Source of the DNA: Flavobacteriaceae bacterium
GTDB taxonomy: Bacteria > Bacteroidota > Bacteroidia > Flavobacteriales > Flavobacteriaceae
DNA: 64,000 nt
Assembly (NCBI GenBank): GCA_028284745.1
Contig: JANQRC010000043.1
Span: forward strand, 1 to 64,000
Direction: 5' to 3'
Part shown: one piece after another, positions 43,560 through 52,435 of the stretch
Numbering within the stretch: the first letter of the stretch is position 1
How the letters are laid out: every line of letters begins with the position of its first letter
The notes under the pieces: generated by a model
Seen by the model: the letters and a program-made list of their open reading frames with translations, nothing else
What the model was told of the DNA's origin: nothing
Databases searched by the model: none
Position numbers and translations under genes: made by a program

Positions 43560-45587
43560 CTACAAAATGCCATACTCTTTGGCATAGGCCAACATCTGCG
43601 CTTCAAAACTTTCAGGCTGTGTTACCTTGATGGAAATGATCTCGCCATTGTCATCAGTCTCGGGGACCAGTATTGGATTCACAAAGCCGCTGTATGCTGC
43701 GCTTTTGAACTGCTTGTTTCTTTCTAGCACTTCTGCGTGAATGGCCTGGTCTACCTTTACACCATGACCTTCTACCAAAGCTTTTGCAGCTTCGTGATCG
43801 CCCTCCGATTTTATACGCTGTGTCTCGCCAAGCAGCTGACCAAACAACTCACGAAGCTTAGGGTAGTCATTAATGTTGTAATAGGTCTTTCCGTCGCGTG
43901 TCACTTTTTCGATCACCTTATCGGCTTTGCCCTTTTCAAAGGTCCAAGCGCTCACCCATTGACGGTTGCGCATGTGCGCCTCTTCGACCTCGTCGCCCAA
44001 GTTCAAACGGATGAGTTGCGTCATAAGTCCGTTGCGGATATAACCATCATATGCTGCCTTGCCCACAGCTTCCCAATCATCTACCAAACCCAATTCTTGC
44101 AACTTTGGGTCCATCAAGTAGTAAAGGCCAACAAGGTCTGCGCGACCTTCTTCCAATGTGGAAGCATAACTTTTCAAGGTTTCTTTTGGTGTGCCGACCC
44201 CAGGATTCAACTGCCCAGAAGCATGGCCGATCACTTCGTGCAAGGCCGTATGTAGCTTGTCGGCCAATTTACCATACTTTTCTTCGCGTTCGATCTCTTC
44301 ATCATCGTGGGCAAACTCCTTTAGGCGGCCACTGCCTCCTGCATTGTTATATGCGTTGATGATATTGCCTAATGAAACTGATTTGGACCCATGCTGCTGA
44401 CGGATCCAATTATTGTTAGGCAAATTCACGCCGATAGGTGTGCTGGGCGATGCATCACCTGCTTCGCCAGCTACATTGACTGTCTTGTATGACACGCCAA
44501 CTACATTCTTCTTCTTATGGTTCTCCATTAATGGTGCATTGTCTTCAAACCACTGGGCATTTTCAGAAAGCACTGCCATCTTTTTCGACATGTCAAAGTC
44601 TTTGATCTCTACAATGGTCTCATACGAACCACGATAGCCAACAGGGTCATTGTACACCTCGATGAAACCGTTGATGTAATCGATATTGCCAGCAGTGTTG
44701 GTCGCCCAAACAATGTTATAGTCGTCCCAAGTCTTCAGGCTACCTGTTTTGTAGTACTCGATAAGCAGGCCCAATTGCTTTGCTTGTGTTTCATCATGTG
44801 CTACGGTCTGTGCTTTTTCGAGCCAGTAGATGATCTTGTCTATGGCTTCACCATAAAGGCCACCGCTTTTCCAAGTCTTTTCTACAAGTTTGCCATTCTC
44901 CTTTACCAATGTGGAGTTCAGCCCCAATTCGATGGGCTTCTGCTTGTCGATCGCTTTGCCTTTTTCAGCATAAAAGGTGGCCACCTCGTCGGTCGTAATA
45001 TCAGGCCCGTAGAAATTTACTGCAGAGGCAAGCACATTGTCTACATCCTTAGAAAGATTCACCTTCTTAGCATCTTTGTCATCGAAGATGACCTCAAGGG
45101 CCTCCCCTTCTAGCGTTGTGTCTGTCTCTTTTAATAGGAATTGAAGATATTCCTTGGAAAAATCTGGCTTTATCTTGTCGTTAGAGTAATGATGGTGAAT
45201 CCCATTAGAGAACCATACGCGTTTCAGGTAGGTCTCAAAACTTTTCCAATCATCAGACTCCTTATCGCCTTGATACGTGGTGTAAACGTTCTCTAGAACC
45301 TTGCGGATCGTAAGATTGTGGCGATAGTTCTGATCCCACATGATGTCGCGCCCAGCAAGGCCTGCTTGCGTCAAATAATATGTCAGCTTTTGCTCTTTGA
45401 GGGTCAGATCGTCCCAGCCAGGGATCTGGTAGCGCAAGATGCGAAGGTCTGCAAACTGGTCTACCACATGGTTAAACTCCTTTTTCTCTTCAACTGCAGC
45501 TTCGGGAGTTGCCTGCTTTTGGGATTCTGCACACGAGAACATTACTATAGCTATCGTGAGCATTCCCAATATGTGTTTGTACTTCAT
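43560..45587 (-). CDS. M49-type dipeptidyl peptidase III, lipoprotein
   Basis: The protein (675 residues from ATG 45587) has a lipoprotein signal (MKYKHILGMLTIAIVMFSC) and the M49 zinc motifs HEVIGH and EEGRAD. Dipeptidyl peptidase III removes dipeptides from the N-terminus of short peptides; here it would act in the periplasm. A full promoter lies just upstream and overlaps the longer TTG-started frame (45614), which supports the ATG. Confidence 0.9.
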   Translation of the reverse strand: MKYKHILGMLTIAIVMFSCAESQKQATPEAAVEEKKEFNHVVDQFADLRILRYQIPGWDDLTLKEQKLTYYLTQAGLAGRDIMWDQNYRHNLTIRKVLENVYTTYQGDKESDDWKSFETYLKRVWFSNGIHHHYSNDKIKPDFSKEYLQFLLKETDTTLEGEALEVIFDDKDAKKVNLSKDVDNVLASAVNFYGPDITTDEVATFYAEKGKAIDKQKPIELGLNSTLVKENGKLVEKTWKSGGLYGEAIDKIIYWLEKAQTVAHDETQAKQLGLLIEYYKTGSLKTWDDYNIVWATNTAGNIDYINGFIEVYNDPVGYRGSYETIVEIKDFDMSKKMAVLSENAQWFEDNAPLMENHKKKNVVGVSYKTVNVAGEAGDASPSTPIGVNLPNNNWIRQQHGSKSVSLGNIINAYNNAGGSGRLKEFAHDDEEIEREEKYGKLADKLHTALHEVIGHASGQLNPGVGTPKETLKSYASTLEEGRADLVGLYYLMDPKLQELGLVDDWEAVGKAAYDGYIRNGLMTQLIRLNLGDEVEEAHMRNRQWVSAWTFEKGKADKVIEKVTRDGKTYYNINDYPKLRELFGQLLGETQRIKSEGDHEAAKALVEGHGVKVDQAIHAEVLERNKQFKSAAYSGFVNPILVPETDDNGEIISIKVTQPESFEAQMLAYAKEYGIL

Positions 45588-45611
45588 TGGTAATTTAGGT
45601 TTTGATTCATA

Positions 45612-45643
45612 CAAAGTTACGGGGATGCCAAACGTTAAACAAA
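45612..45643 (-). promoter_or_regulatory. Promoter of the M49 peptidase gene
   Basis: On the minus strand TTTG (45640-45643), 20 bases, then TAACTTTG (45612-45619). It fits the consensus fully and lies 25 bases before the ATG. Confidence 0.6.
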
Positions 45644-45691
45644 ATTTTCAAAATATTGTACCTTAGCGCTTCAACCCCCAACAAACGAACA

Positions 45692-46732
45692 ATGAAGACC
45701 CTTAAATATCTCTTTCTCTTGCTGCTCGTCGCCATTATTGGTGGTGCCATATATATTTCAACACTTCCTAGCGATTTCGATGTAACACGCTCTAGAACTA
45801 TCAATGCGCCAGCAGAAGTGATCTTTGATGAGGTGAACGACCTAAAGAATTGGGAAGCTTGGAATGCATGGAAGGAAGAAGACCCTAGTATCTTGATAAC
45901 CCATGGAGAAAGTACGATAGGTGCAGGTGGTCATTATACCTGGACAAGCGACCAGGGCAATGGCAAGATGACAACGATAGCCGCCACATCCCCAGAAAGC
46001 ATTGAGCAAGAAATGCAGTTCGAAGATCTTTCTCCCTCAAAAGTATCGTGGAGTTTTGAACCTACTGACAAAGGCACAAATGTAACCTGGAGCATCAAAG
46101 GTGAACAGAATTTTATGCTGAAGGCCTTTTCATTGGTCATGGGTTCTATGGAAGATAATATCGGACCTTCTTATGAACGCGGCCTTGAAATGTTAGACAG
46201 CGTAGTCATGAATTCCATGGAGGCCTACGAGGTGAAGGTAAATGGCATCTCTGAATATGGGGGAGGCTATTACCTCTACAGATCCACGTCGGCAACTGCA
46301 AGCAACATCAGCCAAGTAATGGCACAACAATACGGAGGCATCATGGCCTTTATGCAACAGCACGGCATAAAACAAACGGGCATGCCCTTTACTATCTACC
46401 ATAGCATGCAGCCCAACGGCAATGTGATCATGTCTAACGCCATTCCTGTACGAGAGCGAATTGTCATCACTGGCGACCAAGACGTTTTGTGTGGCTTTCA
46501 GCCGGCTACTGCAGCCGTGAAAGTAACACTAAAAGGAAATTATACCCATTTGGGTGAAGCCTGGCAACAGGCCAACACCTATCTAAGTGAAAATCAATTA
46601 ACGCAACTAAGCGACATAGATCCTTTTGAGATCTACACCACTGACCCTGGTGATCGCCCAAACCCTGCCGATTGGCTTACCGAAGTATATATCCCAATCG
46701 AGAATAAGGTGAGTACGAATATCTCGCAATAA
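45692..46732 (+). CDS. Membrane-anchored SRPBCC plus GyrI-like protein
   Basis: From ATG 45692 the 346-residue protein has an N-terminal membrane anchor (YLFLLLLVAIIGGAIYI). An SRPBCC/polyketide cyclase-like domain covers about residues 30-170 (INAPAEVIFDEVNDLKNWEAWNAW). A GyrI/AraC effector-binding domain covers about 185-345. Both domains bind small hydrophobic ligands, but the ligand is unknown. The longer frame upstream to 45602 lies over the promoter of the divergent peptidase. Confidence 0.85.
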   Translation: MKTLKYLFLLLLVAIIGGAIYISTLPSDFDVTRSRTINAPAEVIFDEVNDLKNWEAWNAWKEEDPSILITHGESTIGAGGHYTWTSDQGNGKMTTIAATSPESIEQEMQFEDLSPSKVSWSFEPTDKGTNVTWSIKGEQNFMLKAFSLVMGSMEDNIGPSYERGLEMLDSVVMNSMEAYEVKVNGISEYGGGYYLYRSTSATASNISQVMAQQYGGIMAFMQQHGIKQTGMPFTIYHSMQPNGNVIMSNAIPVRERIVITGDQDVLCGFQPATAAVKVTLKGNYTHLGEAWQQANTYLSENQLTQLSDIDPFEIYTTDPGDRPNPADWLTEVYIPIENKVSTNISQ

Positions 46733-46741
46733 TAGTCATCA

Positions 46742-47122
46742 ATGAAGCAGGCAATACTTGTTTTTGTGGGTGGCGGCCTGGGTAGCATGCTACGCTACCT
46801 GGTCGGGAAATACTCCGACAGGGTTCAAGAGGTCATACCTATGGTTCCATTGGGCACTTTCTTTGTAAATATCATTGGCAGCCTTTTGATCGGGATCATA
46901 CTAGGCATTGCAGCCAGAGGAAACTCATTATCGCAAGACCATACACTTCTACTGGCCACAGGCTTCTGCGGAGGGTTCACTACATTTTCTGCCTTTGCAT
47001 ATGAGAATCAAGTATTCTTAAAGAATGGCGACTTCCTTAATTTCATCATATATACCGCCGGTAGTATCGTTCTTGGCATACTTGCCGTAATTGCTGGGCT
47101 TTGGTTAGCCAAACTTCTATAG
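46742..47122 (+). CDS. fluC: Fluoride efflux channel FluC (CrcB)
   Basis: The 126-residue protein has four membrane helices and the family motifs GGGLGSMLRY, GTFFVNIIGS and GFCGGFTTFSAFAYE. FluC works as an antiparallel dimer that lets fluoride leave the cell. It starts 9 bases after the SRPBCC gene and is probably co-transcribed. No fluoride riboswitch is seen in front. Confidence 0.95.
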   Translation: MKQAILVFVGGGLGSMLRYLVGKYSDRVQEVIPMVPLGTFFVNIIGSLLIGIILGIAARGNSLSQDHTLLLATGFCGGFTTFSAFAYENQVFLKNGDFLNFIIYTAGSIVLGILAVIAGLWLAKLL

Positions 47123-47293
47123 TCGATCGTCTTCTCGACAGCTTCTTCCTTGCATTTTTTGATCCTAACGATCTAGTTTTTCAAACTAAATCGTTTTCGT
47201 TATTCATTGAAATCTGTGATCTATCGAAGTATCCGATGCAGCATTGACTTTCTAAGGTTTCAAATTCAAAAAAAACATTTCTATAAATAATGC

Positions 47294-47367
47294 ATACCCT
47301 ATTAAATAGGGGGTATATTTTCATATTTCATAAAAATAAATTTGTAACCCCTATTTTTTTTGGGGTC
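47294..47367. promoter_or_regulatory. Inverted repeats upstream of the glnK promoter, possible operators
   Basis: The first repeat (47294-47316) pairs ATACCCTATT with AATAGGG-GGTAT with two extra Gs. The second (47345-47367) pairs AACCCC with GGGGTC across a T-rich centre and overlaps the -33 element. They are the only structured sequences in the 289-base gap before glnK. Binding by a nitrogen regulator is inferred only from position. Confidence 0.4.
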
Positions 47368-47389
47368 AATTTCAAAATATATAGTTTTG
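47359..47389 (+). promoter_or_regulatory. Promoter of glnK-amt
   Basis: TTTG at 47359-47362, 19 bases, then TAGTTTTG at 47382-47389; ATG follows 22 bases later. Confidence 0.65.
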
Positions 47390-47411
47390 ACCTCAACAAA
47401 ACTGAAAACCT

Positions 47412-47750
47412 ATGAAACAAGTAGAAGCAATTATTAGAAAATCGAAATTCGATGATGTGCGCGATGCACTTCACGATGTTGATGTAAACTTCTTTAGCTA
47501 CTGGGATGTTACCGGTGTAGGCAATGAAAAGAAAGGCCATGTGTATCGTGGTATTAGCTACAGCACCACAGACATCCAACGGAGGTATCTGTCTATCGTA
47601 GTTTCTGATGAATTTCTAGAAAGAACCGTAAACGCCATTCTGGACGCTGCCCATACGGGCAATGTTGGAGATGGTAAGATCTTCGTATCAGAAGTGGTAG
47701 AGACCTATCGTATCAGAACTAAAGAAACTGGCAAGGCTGCCATCAACTAA
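47412..47750 (+). CDS. glnK: P-II nitrogen regulatory protein
   Basis: The 112-residue trimeric signal protein binds ATP/ADP and 2-oxoglutarate and blocks the ammonium channel when nitrogen is plentiful. It shows MKQVEAIIRKSKFDDVRDAL, the T-loop YRGISYSTTD, and TGNVGDGKIFVSEV. Tyr50 aligns with the uridylylated Tyr51 of E. coli, but the T-loop is two residues shorter and the following LPK is replaced. It sits 21 bases before amt, the classic arrangement. Confidence 0.95.
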   Translation: MKQVEAIIRKSKFDDVRDALHDVDVNFFSYWDVTGVGNEKKGHVYRGISYSTTDIQRRYLSIVVSDEFLERTVNAILDAAHTGNVGDGKIFVSEVVETYRIRTKETGKAAIN

Positions 47751-47771
47751 CTAACCCTAAAAGATCATTCT

Positions 47772-49010
47772 ATGGAAACAGGATTATTTACAGCAAACAA
47801 CGTATGGATGATGGTCTGTACGGCATTGGTGTTCTTCATGCATATGGGCTTTGCCTTCTTAGAGATAGGCCTAACACGTGAAAAGAACACCATCAATATA
47901 TTATTCAAGAATATTTTTATCATCACCGTAGGGCTCCTTATGTACTACATCGGTGGTTTCAATCTCATGTACCCAGGTTTTGAGGATGGCGACATGGGTC
48001 TTTTGAAGTTTGCCGGATTTGGCATAGCGCCACCCGAAAACGGTATGACTCCCGACTACGCAGATGGCGGCTATACTTGGTGGACAGACTTCCTTTTCCA
48101 AGGGATGTTTGCTGCTACCGCTGCAACCATCGTTTCAGGTGCAGTGGCTGAGCGTATCAAGATCGGCCCATTCATGATCTTCACCATCATATATGTAGGA
48201 TTGGTCTATCCTATTGTTGGTGCTTGGAAATGGGGTGGTGGATTCCTTGATGGCCTCGGGTTCTATGATTTTGCGGGCTCTACACTGGTACACTCTGTTG
48301 GTGGGTGGGCTGCATTGGTAGCTGTTTGGTTGCTAGGCGCCAGAATTGGGAAATTTGGCGCGGACGGAAAACCAAAGGCATTGCCTGGTCACAATATCCC
48401 ATTGGCAACGGCAGGTGTGCTCATCCTTTGGTTAGGATGGTTTGGATTTAATGGTGGTTCTGTACTATCTGCAGATCCTGCCCTAACATCATTGACACTG
48501 GTAACAACGTGTTTGGCTGCCGCAGCTGGTGGTGTAGGTGCTTTCATCCTTTCTGCTATCCTGTACAAGAACTATGACCTTACCATGTTCTTAAATGGCA
48601 TCCTTGGCGGATTGGTAGGTATCACTGCAGGTGCTGACCAAATGGCTCCGTTCGATGCTATCCTGATCGGGCTCATTGCTGGTGCTATCATCGTACTGGG
48701 CGTGGCTTTGGTTGACAAGTCTAAACTAGACGACCCTGTAGGTGCCATCGCCGTACACCTTATCTGTGGTGTATGGGGAACCATTGCCGTAGGTGTCTTC
48801 GGGGCTATGGCTAGCTTCGATCAATTTTTGATCCAATTGGCTGGTGCTGGGATCGTAGGCATCTTTTGTGTGACCTGCGCATTCTTGATCATCCTCACAT
48901 TGAAAAAGACCGTAGGCATCAGAGTATCCAAGGAAGAAGAAATAGAAGGATTAGACTTGCACGAGCACGGCATGAACGCTTATCCAGACTTTAGAATGAA
49001 TCAACACTAG
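47772..49010 (+). CDS. amt: Ammonium transporter
   Basis: The 412-residue protein has eleven predicted membrane helices. The two pore histidines are visible in TLVHSVGGWAALVAVW and AIAVHLICGVWGT. FMHMGFAFLEIGLTR and LGWFGFNGGS are further family motifs. It conducts ammonium into the cell and is gated by GlnK encoded just before. It ends with the DLHEHGMNAYPDF tail typical of the family. Confidence 0.97.
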   Translation: METGLFTANNVWMMVCTALVFFMHMGFAFLEIGLTREKNTINILFKNIFIITVGLLMYYIGGFNLMYPGFEDGDMGLLKFAGFGIAPPENGMTPDYADGGYTWWTDFLFQGMFAATAATIVSGAVAERIKIGPFMIFTIIYVGLVYPIVGAWKWGGGFLDGLGFYDFAGSTLVHSVGGWAALVAVWLLGARIGKFGADGKPKALPGHNIPLATAGVLILWLGWFGFNGGSVLSADPALTSLTLVTTCLAAAAGGVGAFILSAILYKNYDLTMFLNGILGGLVGITAGADQMAPFDAILIGLIAGAIIVLGVALVDKSKLDDPVGAIAVHLICGVWGTIAVGVFGAMASFDQFLIQLAGAGIVGIFCVTCAFLIILTLKKTVGIRVSKEEEIEGLDLHEHGMNAYPDFRMNQH

Positions 49011-49045
49011 AATAATTGTTAGACTATTCCTGCTGAAAACAAAGA

Positions 49046-49073
49046 CCCGGAGTGCGTGGCAGCGCATTCCGGG
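49046..49073 (+). other. GC-rich hairpin between amt and porin genes
   Basis: CCCGGAGTGCG and CGCATTCCGGG pair over 11 positions (one G-U) around TGGCAG. No T tract follows, so it is more likely an RNA stabiliser or attenuation point inside the operon than a terminator. Confidence 0.5.
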
Positions 49074-49166
49074 GTTCAGCAAGGCTTTCATCAGGAATCG
49101 AATTTTAAAACACGAAACATAAAACTTGATCGACAACGATCAAACTAATGATCAATTCCAAAAACT

Positions 49167-50186
49167 ATGAAAACTAATGCTATTACAAAGATCGCAAAAA
49201 AACTAGTGCTATCAATAGTTGCAACTGCTTCATTTGCAGGTTTTGCGCAAGAAGAGGAAGAAGAAAAGAAATTTTCTTTCGGAGGTAGCGTTGACGCTTA
49301 TTTTAGAACCAACCTAACTTCTTCAGACCAAGGGGGTCAAGCACCCGCAACATCATTTGCTGATGAAACAGGTTTCGCGCTAGGCATGGCCAACATGATT
49401 GCATCATACGAGCACGGAAACGTTGGTGCCGTTGCAGACTTGGCATTTGGTCCTAGAGGCGTAGATGCGGTTGGCAGTGACGTTGAGTTTGTCAACCAAT
49501 TGTATGCTTACTGGAATGTTTCCGAAAATACCACGCTCACCTTTGGTCGTTTTAACACGTATCTAGGTTATGAGGTGATCTCGCCAACAGGAAACTTCAA
49601 CTACAGTACTTCGTACCTATTCTCTAACGGACCTTTCTCGCATGTAGGTCTTAAGGCTGACTTCTCGCTTTCTGAAGACTTTAGTTTGATGCTTGCTTTG
49701 ATGAACGTTACAGACACCAACTTTAACTTCAGCGGAAGCTATGCATTGGGAGCCCAATTAGGATATAAAGGGCAATACCTTAACTTCTACTACGATGACA
49801 AACAAGCACTAGGATTCGAGATCGACTATACAGGTGGTTTTGATGTCTCTGAAGGTCTCTACCTGGGCATCAATGCTGCATATGCTGATAACGATGGAAA
49901 CGGATTCTACGGCGCAGCACTATATCCTCAGCTAAAGACCTCTGACGTTTTTTCATTGGGTCTGCGAGGCGAATACTTTGCAACTTTTGTTGATGTAGAC
50001 GGTGTTGATGACACACCTGTATTTGCCGCGACACTTACGGGCAGCTATGAAGTTAAGAATCTTACGATCAAGCCCGAGCTACGTCTTGACAGCTTCGGAA
50101 ACGACGCAGAACCTTTCTTTGACAACGATGGTGACCCAACGAACAGTCTATCATCATTTTCTGTGGCCGCTATCTATTCCTTTTAA
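49167..50186 (+). CDS. Outer membrane beta-barrel porin (bbp2-like)
   Basis: The 339-residue protein has a signal peptide ending ASFAGFAQ. The mature part has alternating amphipathic strands throughout (FSFGGSVDAYFRTN, YAYWNVSENTTLTFGRFNTY, LSSFSVAAIYSF) and a terminal aromatic residue, as in outer membrane barrels. It resembles the putative porin-2 family. It follows glnK-amt and shares their terminator, so uptake of a nitrogen compound is likely. Confidence 0.87.
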   Translation: MKTNAITKIAKKLVLSIVATASFAGFAQEEEEEKKFSFGGSVDAYFRTNLTSSDQGGQAPATSFADETGFALGMANMIASYEHGNVGAVADLAFGPRGVDAVGSDVEFVNQLYAYWNVSENTTLTFGRFNTYLGYEVISPTGNFNYSTSYLFSNGPFSHVGLKADFSLSEDFSLMLALMNVTDTNFNFSGSYALGAQLGYKGQYLNFYYDDKQALGFEIDYTGGFDVSEGLYLGINAAYADNDGNGFYGAALYPQLKTSDVFSLGLRGEYFATFVDVDGVDDTPVFAATLTGSYEVKNLTIKPELRLDSFGNDAEPFFDNDGDPTNSLSSFSVAAIYSF

Positions 50187-50209
50187 TGGCTTGCAGGTTT
50201 TGTTGGAGA

Positions 50210-50237
50210 GGCACCCGCAGAGCGGGTGCCTTTTTTT
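50210..50237 (+). terminator. Terminator of the glnK-amt-porin operon
   Basis: GGCACCCGC, loop AGA, GCGGGTGCC, then seven Ts. Confidence 0.95.
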
Positions 50238-50268
50238 ATCTATATGACCCAATATCAGCAAAATTAAC

Positions 50269-50425
50269 TAACTTTGATGAAAATACCATGATGAATCGCA
50301 TTTCGCAATATACCAAAGTCTCTTGGGCTCTTAGAAAGAGTCGAGCCTGCCTTGTGTTGTGAAATCTAGATATAAGATAAATCAATCCTTTGAAGCCCGG
50401 CGACAGCGCCGGGCTTTTTAATTTT
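50269..50425 (+). ncRNA. Candidate small RNA or leader-peptide transcript
   Basis: Between two strong terminators lies a TAACTTTG promoter box (50269-50276). A stretch of about 115 bases with an internal hairpin follows (GGCTCTT with AAGAGTC-GAGCC, about 50328-50350), then a second terminator: AAGCCCGGCG at 50393-50402 paired with CGCCGGGCTT at 50407-50416. A 24-codon frame starts ATGATGAATCGC at 50290. The box-to-terminator arrangement suggests an independent short RNA. No -33 element is obvious. Confidence 0.4.
50393..50419 (+). terminator. Intrinsic terminator before the MFS gene
   Basis: A ten-base GC-rich stem around ACAG is followed by TTTAATTTT. It does not belong to the porin operon, which has its own terminator 150 bases upstream. 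Confidence 0.88.
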
Positions 50426-50442
50426 ATAGTGCAAGCTGAGCT

Positions 50443-51738
50443 ATGAGAGACCTTTATGCCAACTACATTCGATCCTTTAAGGGATTACCCAAGGAAATAT
50501 GGTTATTGTCATTGGTGACCTTCATCAACAGGGCAGGTACCATGGTGATACCTTTTCTCAGCAAATACCTGAACGAAGACCTAGAATTCGCCAAAGACGA
50601 GGTAGCCTGGATATTGGTATGTTTTGGGATCGGCTCAATGATCGGCTCCTATCTAGGTGGAAGGCTCACCGACAAGGTAGGCTACTACAAGGTAATGGTC
50701 GTTAGCATGCTAATTGCCGGCACACTATTTATTGGCTTGCAGTTTGTTGCTGGCTTTTGGGGATTGTGCATCAGCATCTTGATCTTGATGAGCATCGCAG
50801 ATATGTTTCGGCCAGCCATGTTTGTTTCAGTCAAGGCCTATTGCCCAGAAAAAGACAGGAGCCGGGCAATCTCATTAGTAAGGCTTGCCATCAACTTAGG
50901 TTTTGGCATGGGGCCTTTCTTTGCAGGTTGGCTTATTGTAAATTCGGGATACATCACGTTGTTCTGGATAGATGGAATCACGGCAATTGCCTCGATCCTA
51001 CTGTTCATGGTATTGATAAAGCCTAAAGACATCAATGCATATCAAACCGAAAAGCCCGACCTTATACAGGCAGGAAATCCTAGCATTACCAATGTGTTTC
51101 AGGATAGGTTGTACTGGATCTTCTTGGGCATTACGTTCTGCATGGGCATGATCTTCATGCAAATGTTCTTCACCGTGCCCTTGTTTCATGAGCAAAGCTA
51201 TGGACTAGACGCCTTCTATACAGGTATCTTGTTCTTTATGAATGGCGCGATCATTGTTGCTATTGAGATGCCCGTAGTATATTGGCTAGAGAAGAAAAAA
51301 GTGCCTTACTCAAAACTATTCCTCTATAGCTCGGCCTTGATGCTCATGAGTTTTGCAGTATTGCTCATAGATCCTAGCAACATATTTTCCACAGTGTTGG
51401 TATTGAACATGTTTCTCATCACTATTGCTGAGATCATTGCATTTCCGTTTACAAATACTTTTGCGATGCGGCGTGCCAAGAATGGCAACGAAGGCAGGTA
51501 TATGGGACTGTATACCATGACCTTTTCGGCTGCGCACATCCTCTGCCCATTGATCAGTTTGAATTTGATCGAGAAGACCAATTTTCATACGAACTGGTGG
51601 GTCGTTTCAGGGATTGGATCGCTCGCTGTGGTACTTTCGCTATTTTTGGTGAAAGGAATTAGAGAAGAGCAACTTCAATATGAGAACAATAAAGATAATT
51701 CTCCCGATATTCTGCAGCCTACTGTTGCTGAAGTGTAA
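50443..51738 (+). CDS. MFS transporter
   Basis: The 431-residue protein has twelve membrane helices. The loop 2-3 motif of the major facilitator family appears as GSYLGGRLTDKVGYYKVM. The substrate is unknown; a drug/peptide-type exporter is possible. Its last 59 bases overlap the start of the DJ-1-like gene in another frame, so the two are coupled. Confidence 0.9.
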   Translation: MRDLYANYIRSFKGLPKEIWLLSLVTFINRAGTMVIPFLSKYLNEDLEFAKDEVAWILVCFGIGSMIGSYLGGRLTDKVGYYKVMVVSMLIAGTLFIGLQFVAGFWGLCISILILMSIADMFRPAMFVSVKAYCPEKDRSRAISLVRLAINLGFGMGPFFAGWLIVNSGYITLFWIDGITAIASILLFMVLIKPKDINAYQTEKPDLIQAGNPSITNVFQDRLYWIFLGITFCMGMIFMQMFFTVPLFHEQSYGLDAFYTGILFFMNGAIIVAIEMPVVYWLEKKKVPYSKLFLYSSALMLMSFAVLLIDPSNIFSTVLVLNMFLITIAEIIAFPFTNTFAMRRAKNGNEGRYMGLYTMTFSAAHILCPLISLNLIEKTNFHTNWWVVSGIGSLAVVLSLFLVKGIREEQLQYENNKDNSPDILQPTVAEV

Positions 51739-52435
51739 CACCAAAACGAAGCGAAACGAAGATGTCGCTGGCCAAAAAAAGATGGAAAGGTCTTTCCCTG
51801 AGTTACAACCAGATCGCTACAATGTGGCCTTTTTGATCATGGATGGCGTTTACAACACTGAGTTGACGGCGCCATACGACATCTTTCAGCATACTCAATA
51901 CCGAGAGGGCATCAAGGCCATGAACGTGTTCACTGTGGCTAATACGGATGATCCCATTACCTCATTTGAGGGAATGCGCATTCTTCCCGATTTTAACTAC
52001 AGGAAAGGTCCTTTGCCAAAGATTGACATCCTAGTGGTGCCAAGTGCCGAACATCACTTAGACTCAGACCTGGAGGATATGGCGATGATCGATCTAGTGA
52101 AACGCATCGACAAAGAAGCTACGTTTGTGACTTCGCATTGCGATGGTGCTTTTGTGTTGGCAAAGGCAGGATTGCTAGACGAAAAAGTATCGACCACATT
52201 TCCTAGCGACATCGATAAGATGCGAGCCATGTTTCCCGGTCTAGACATTAGAAAAGAGGTGCTTTTTGTACATGACGGAAAATACATTACCTCAGCGGGT
52301 GGCGCCAAATCGTTCGAGGCTGCCTTGTACCTATGCGAACTCTTATATGGAGAGGAGATCGCCAGATCCCTGGCTGGTGGCTTGGTGATCGACTGGAAGC
52401 TTGATGAGGTGCCTCATCTGATCATTGAGAACTAA
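51680..52435 (+). CDS. DJ-1/PfpI family protein with lipoprotein signal
   Basis: The 251-residue protein has a DJ-1/PfpI domain with the nucleophile region VTSHCDGAFVLAKAGLLD (Cys of SHCDGA) and DILVVPSAEHH. The first 19 residues, MRTIKIILPIFCSLLLLKC, form a lipoprotein signal encoded entirely inside the overlapping MFS gene. A start at the later Met35 would give a cytosolic protein, but the hydrophobic signal argues for 51680. DJ-1 family members act as glyoxalases, amidases or regulators; the role here is unknown. Confidence 0.82.
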   Translation: MRTIKIILPIFCSLLLLKCNTKTKRNEDVAGQKKMERSFPELQPDRYNVAFLIMDGVYNTELTAPYDIFQHTQYREGIKAMNVFTVANTDDPITSFEGMRILPDFNYRKGPLPKIDILVVPSAEHHLDSDLEDMAMIDLVKRIDKEATFVTSHCDGAFVLAKAGLLDEKVSTTFPSDIDKMRAMFPGLDIRKEVLFVHDGKYITSAGGAKSFEAALYLCELLYGEEIARSLAGGLVIDWKLDEVPHLIIEN

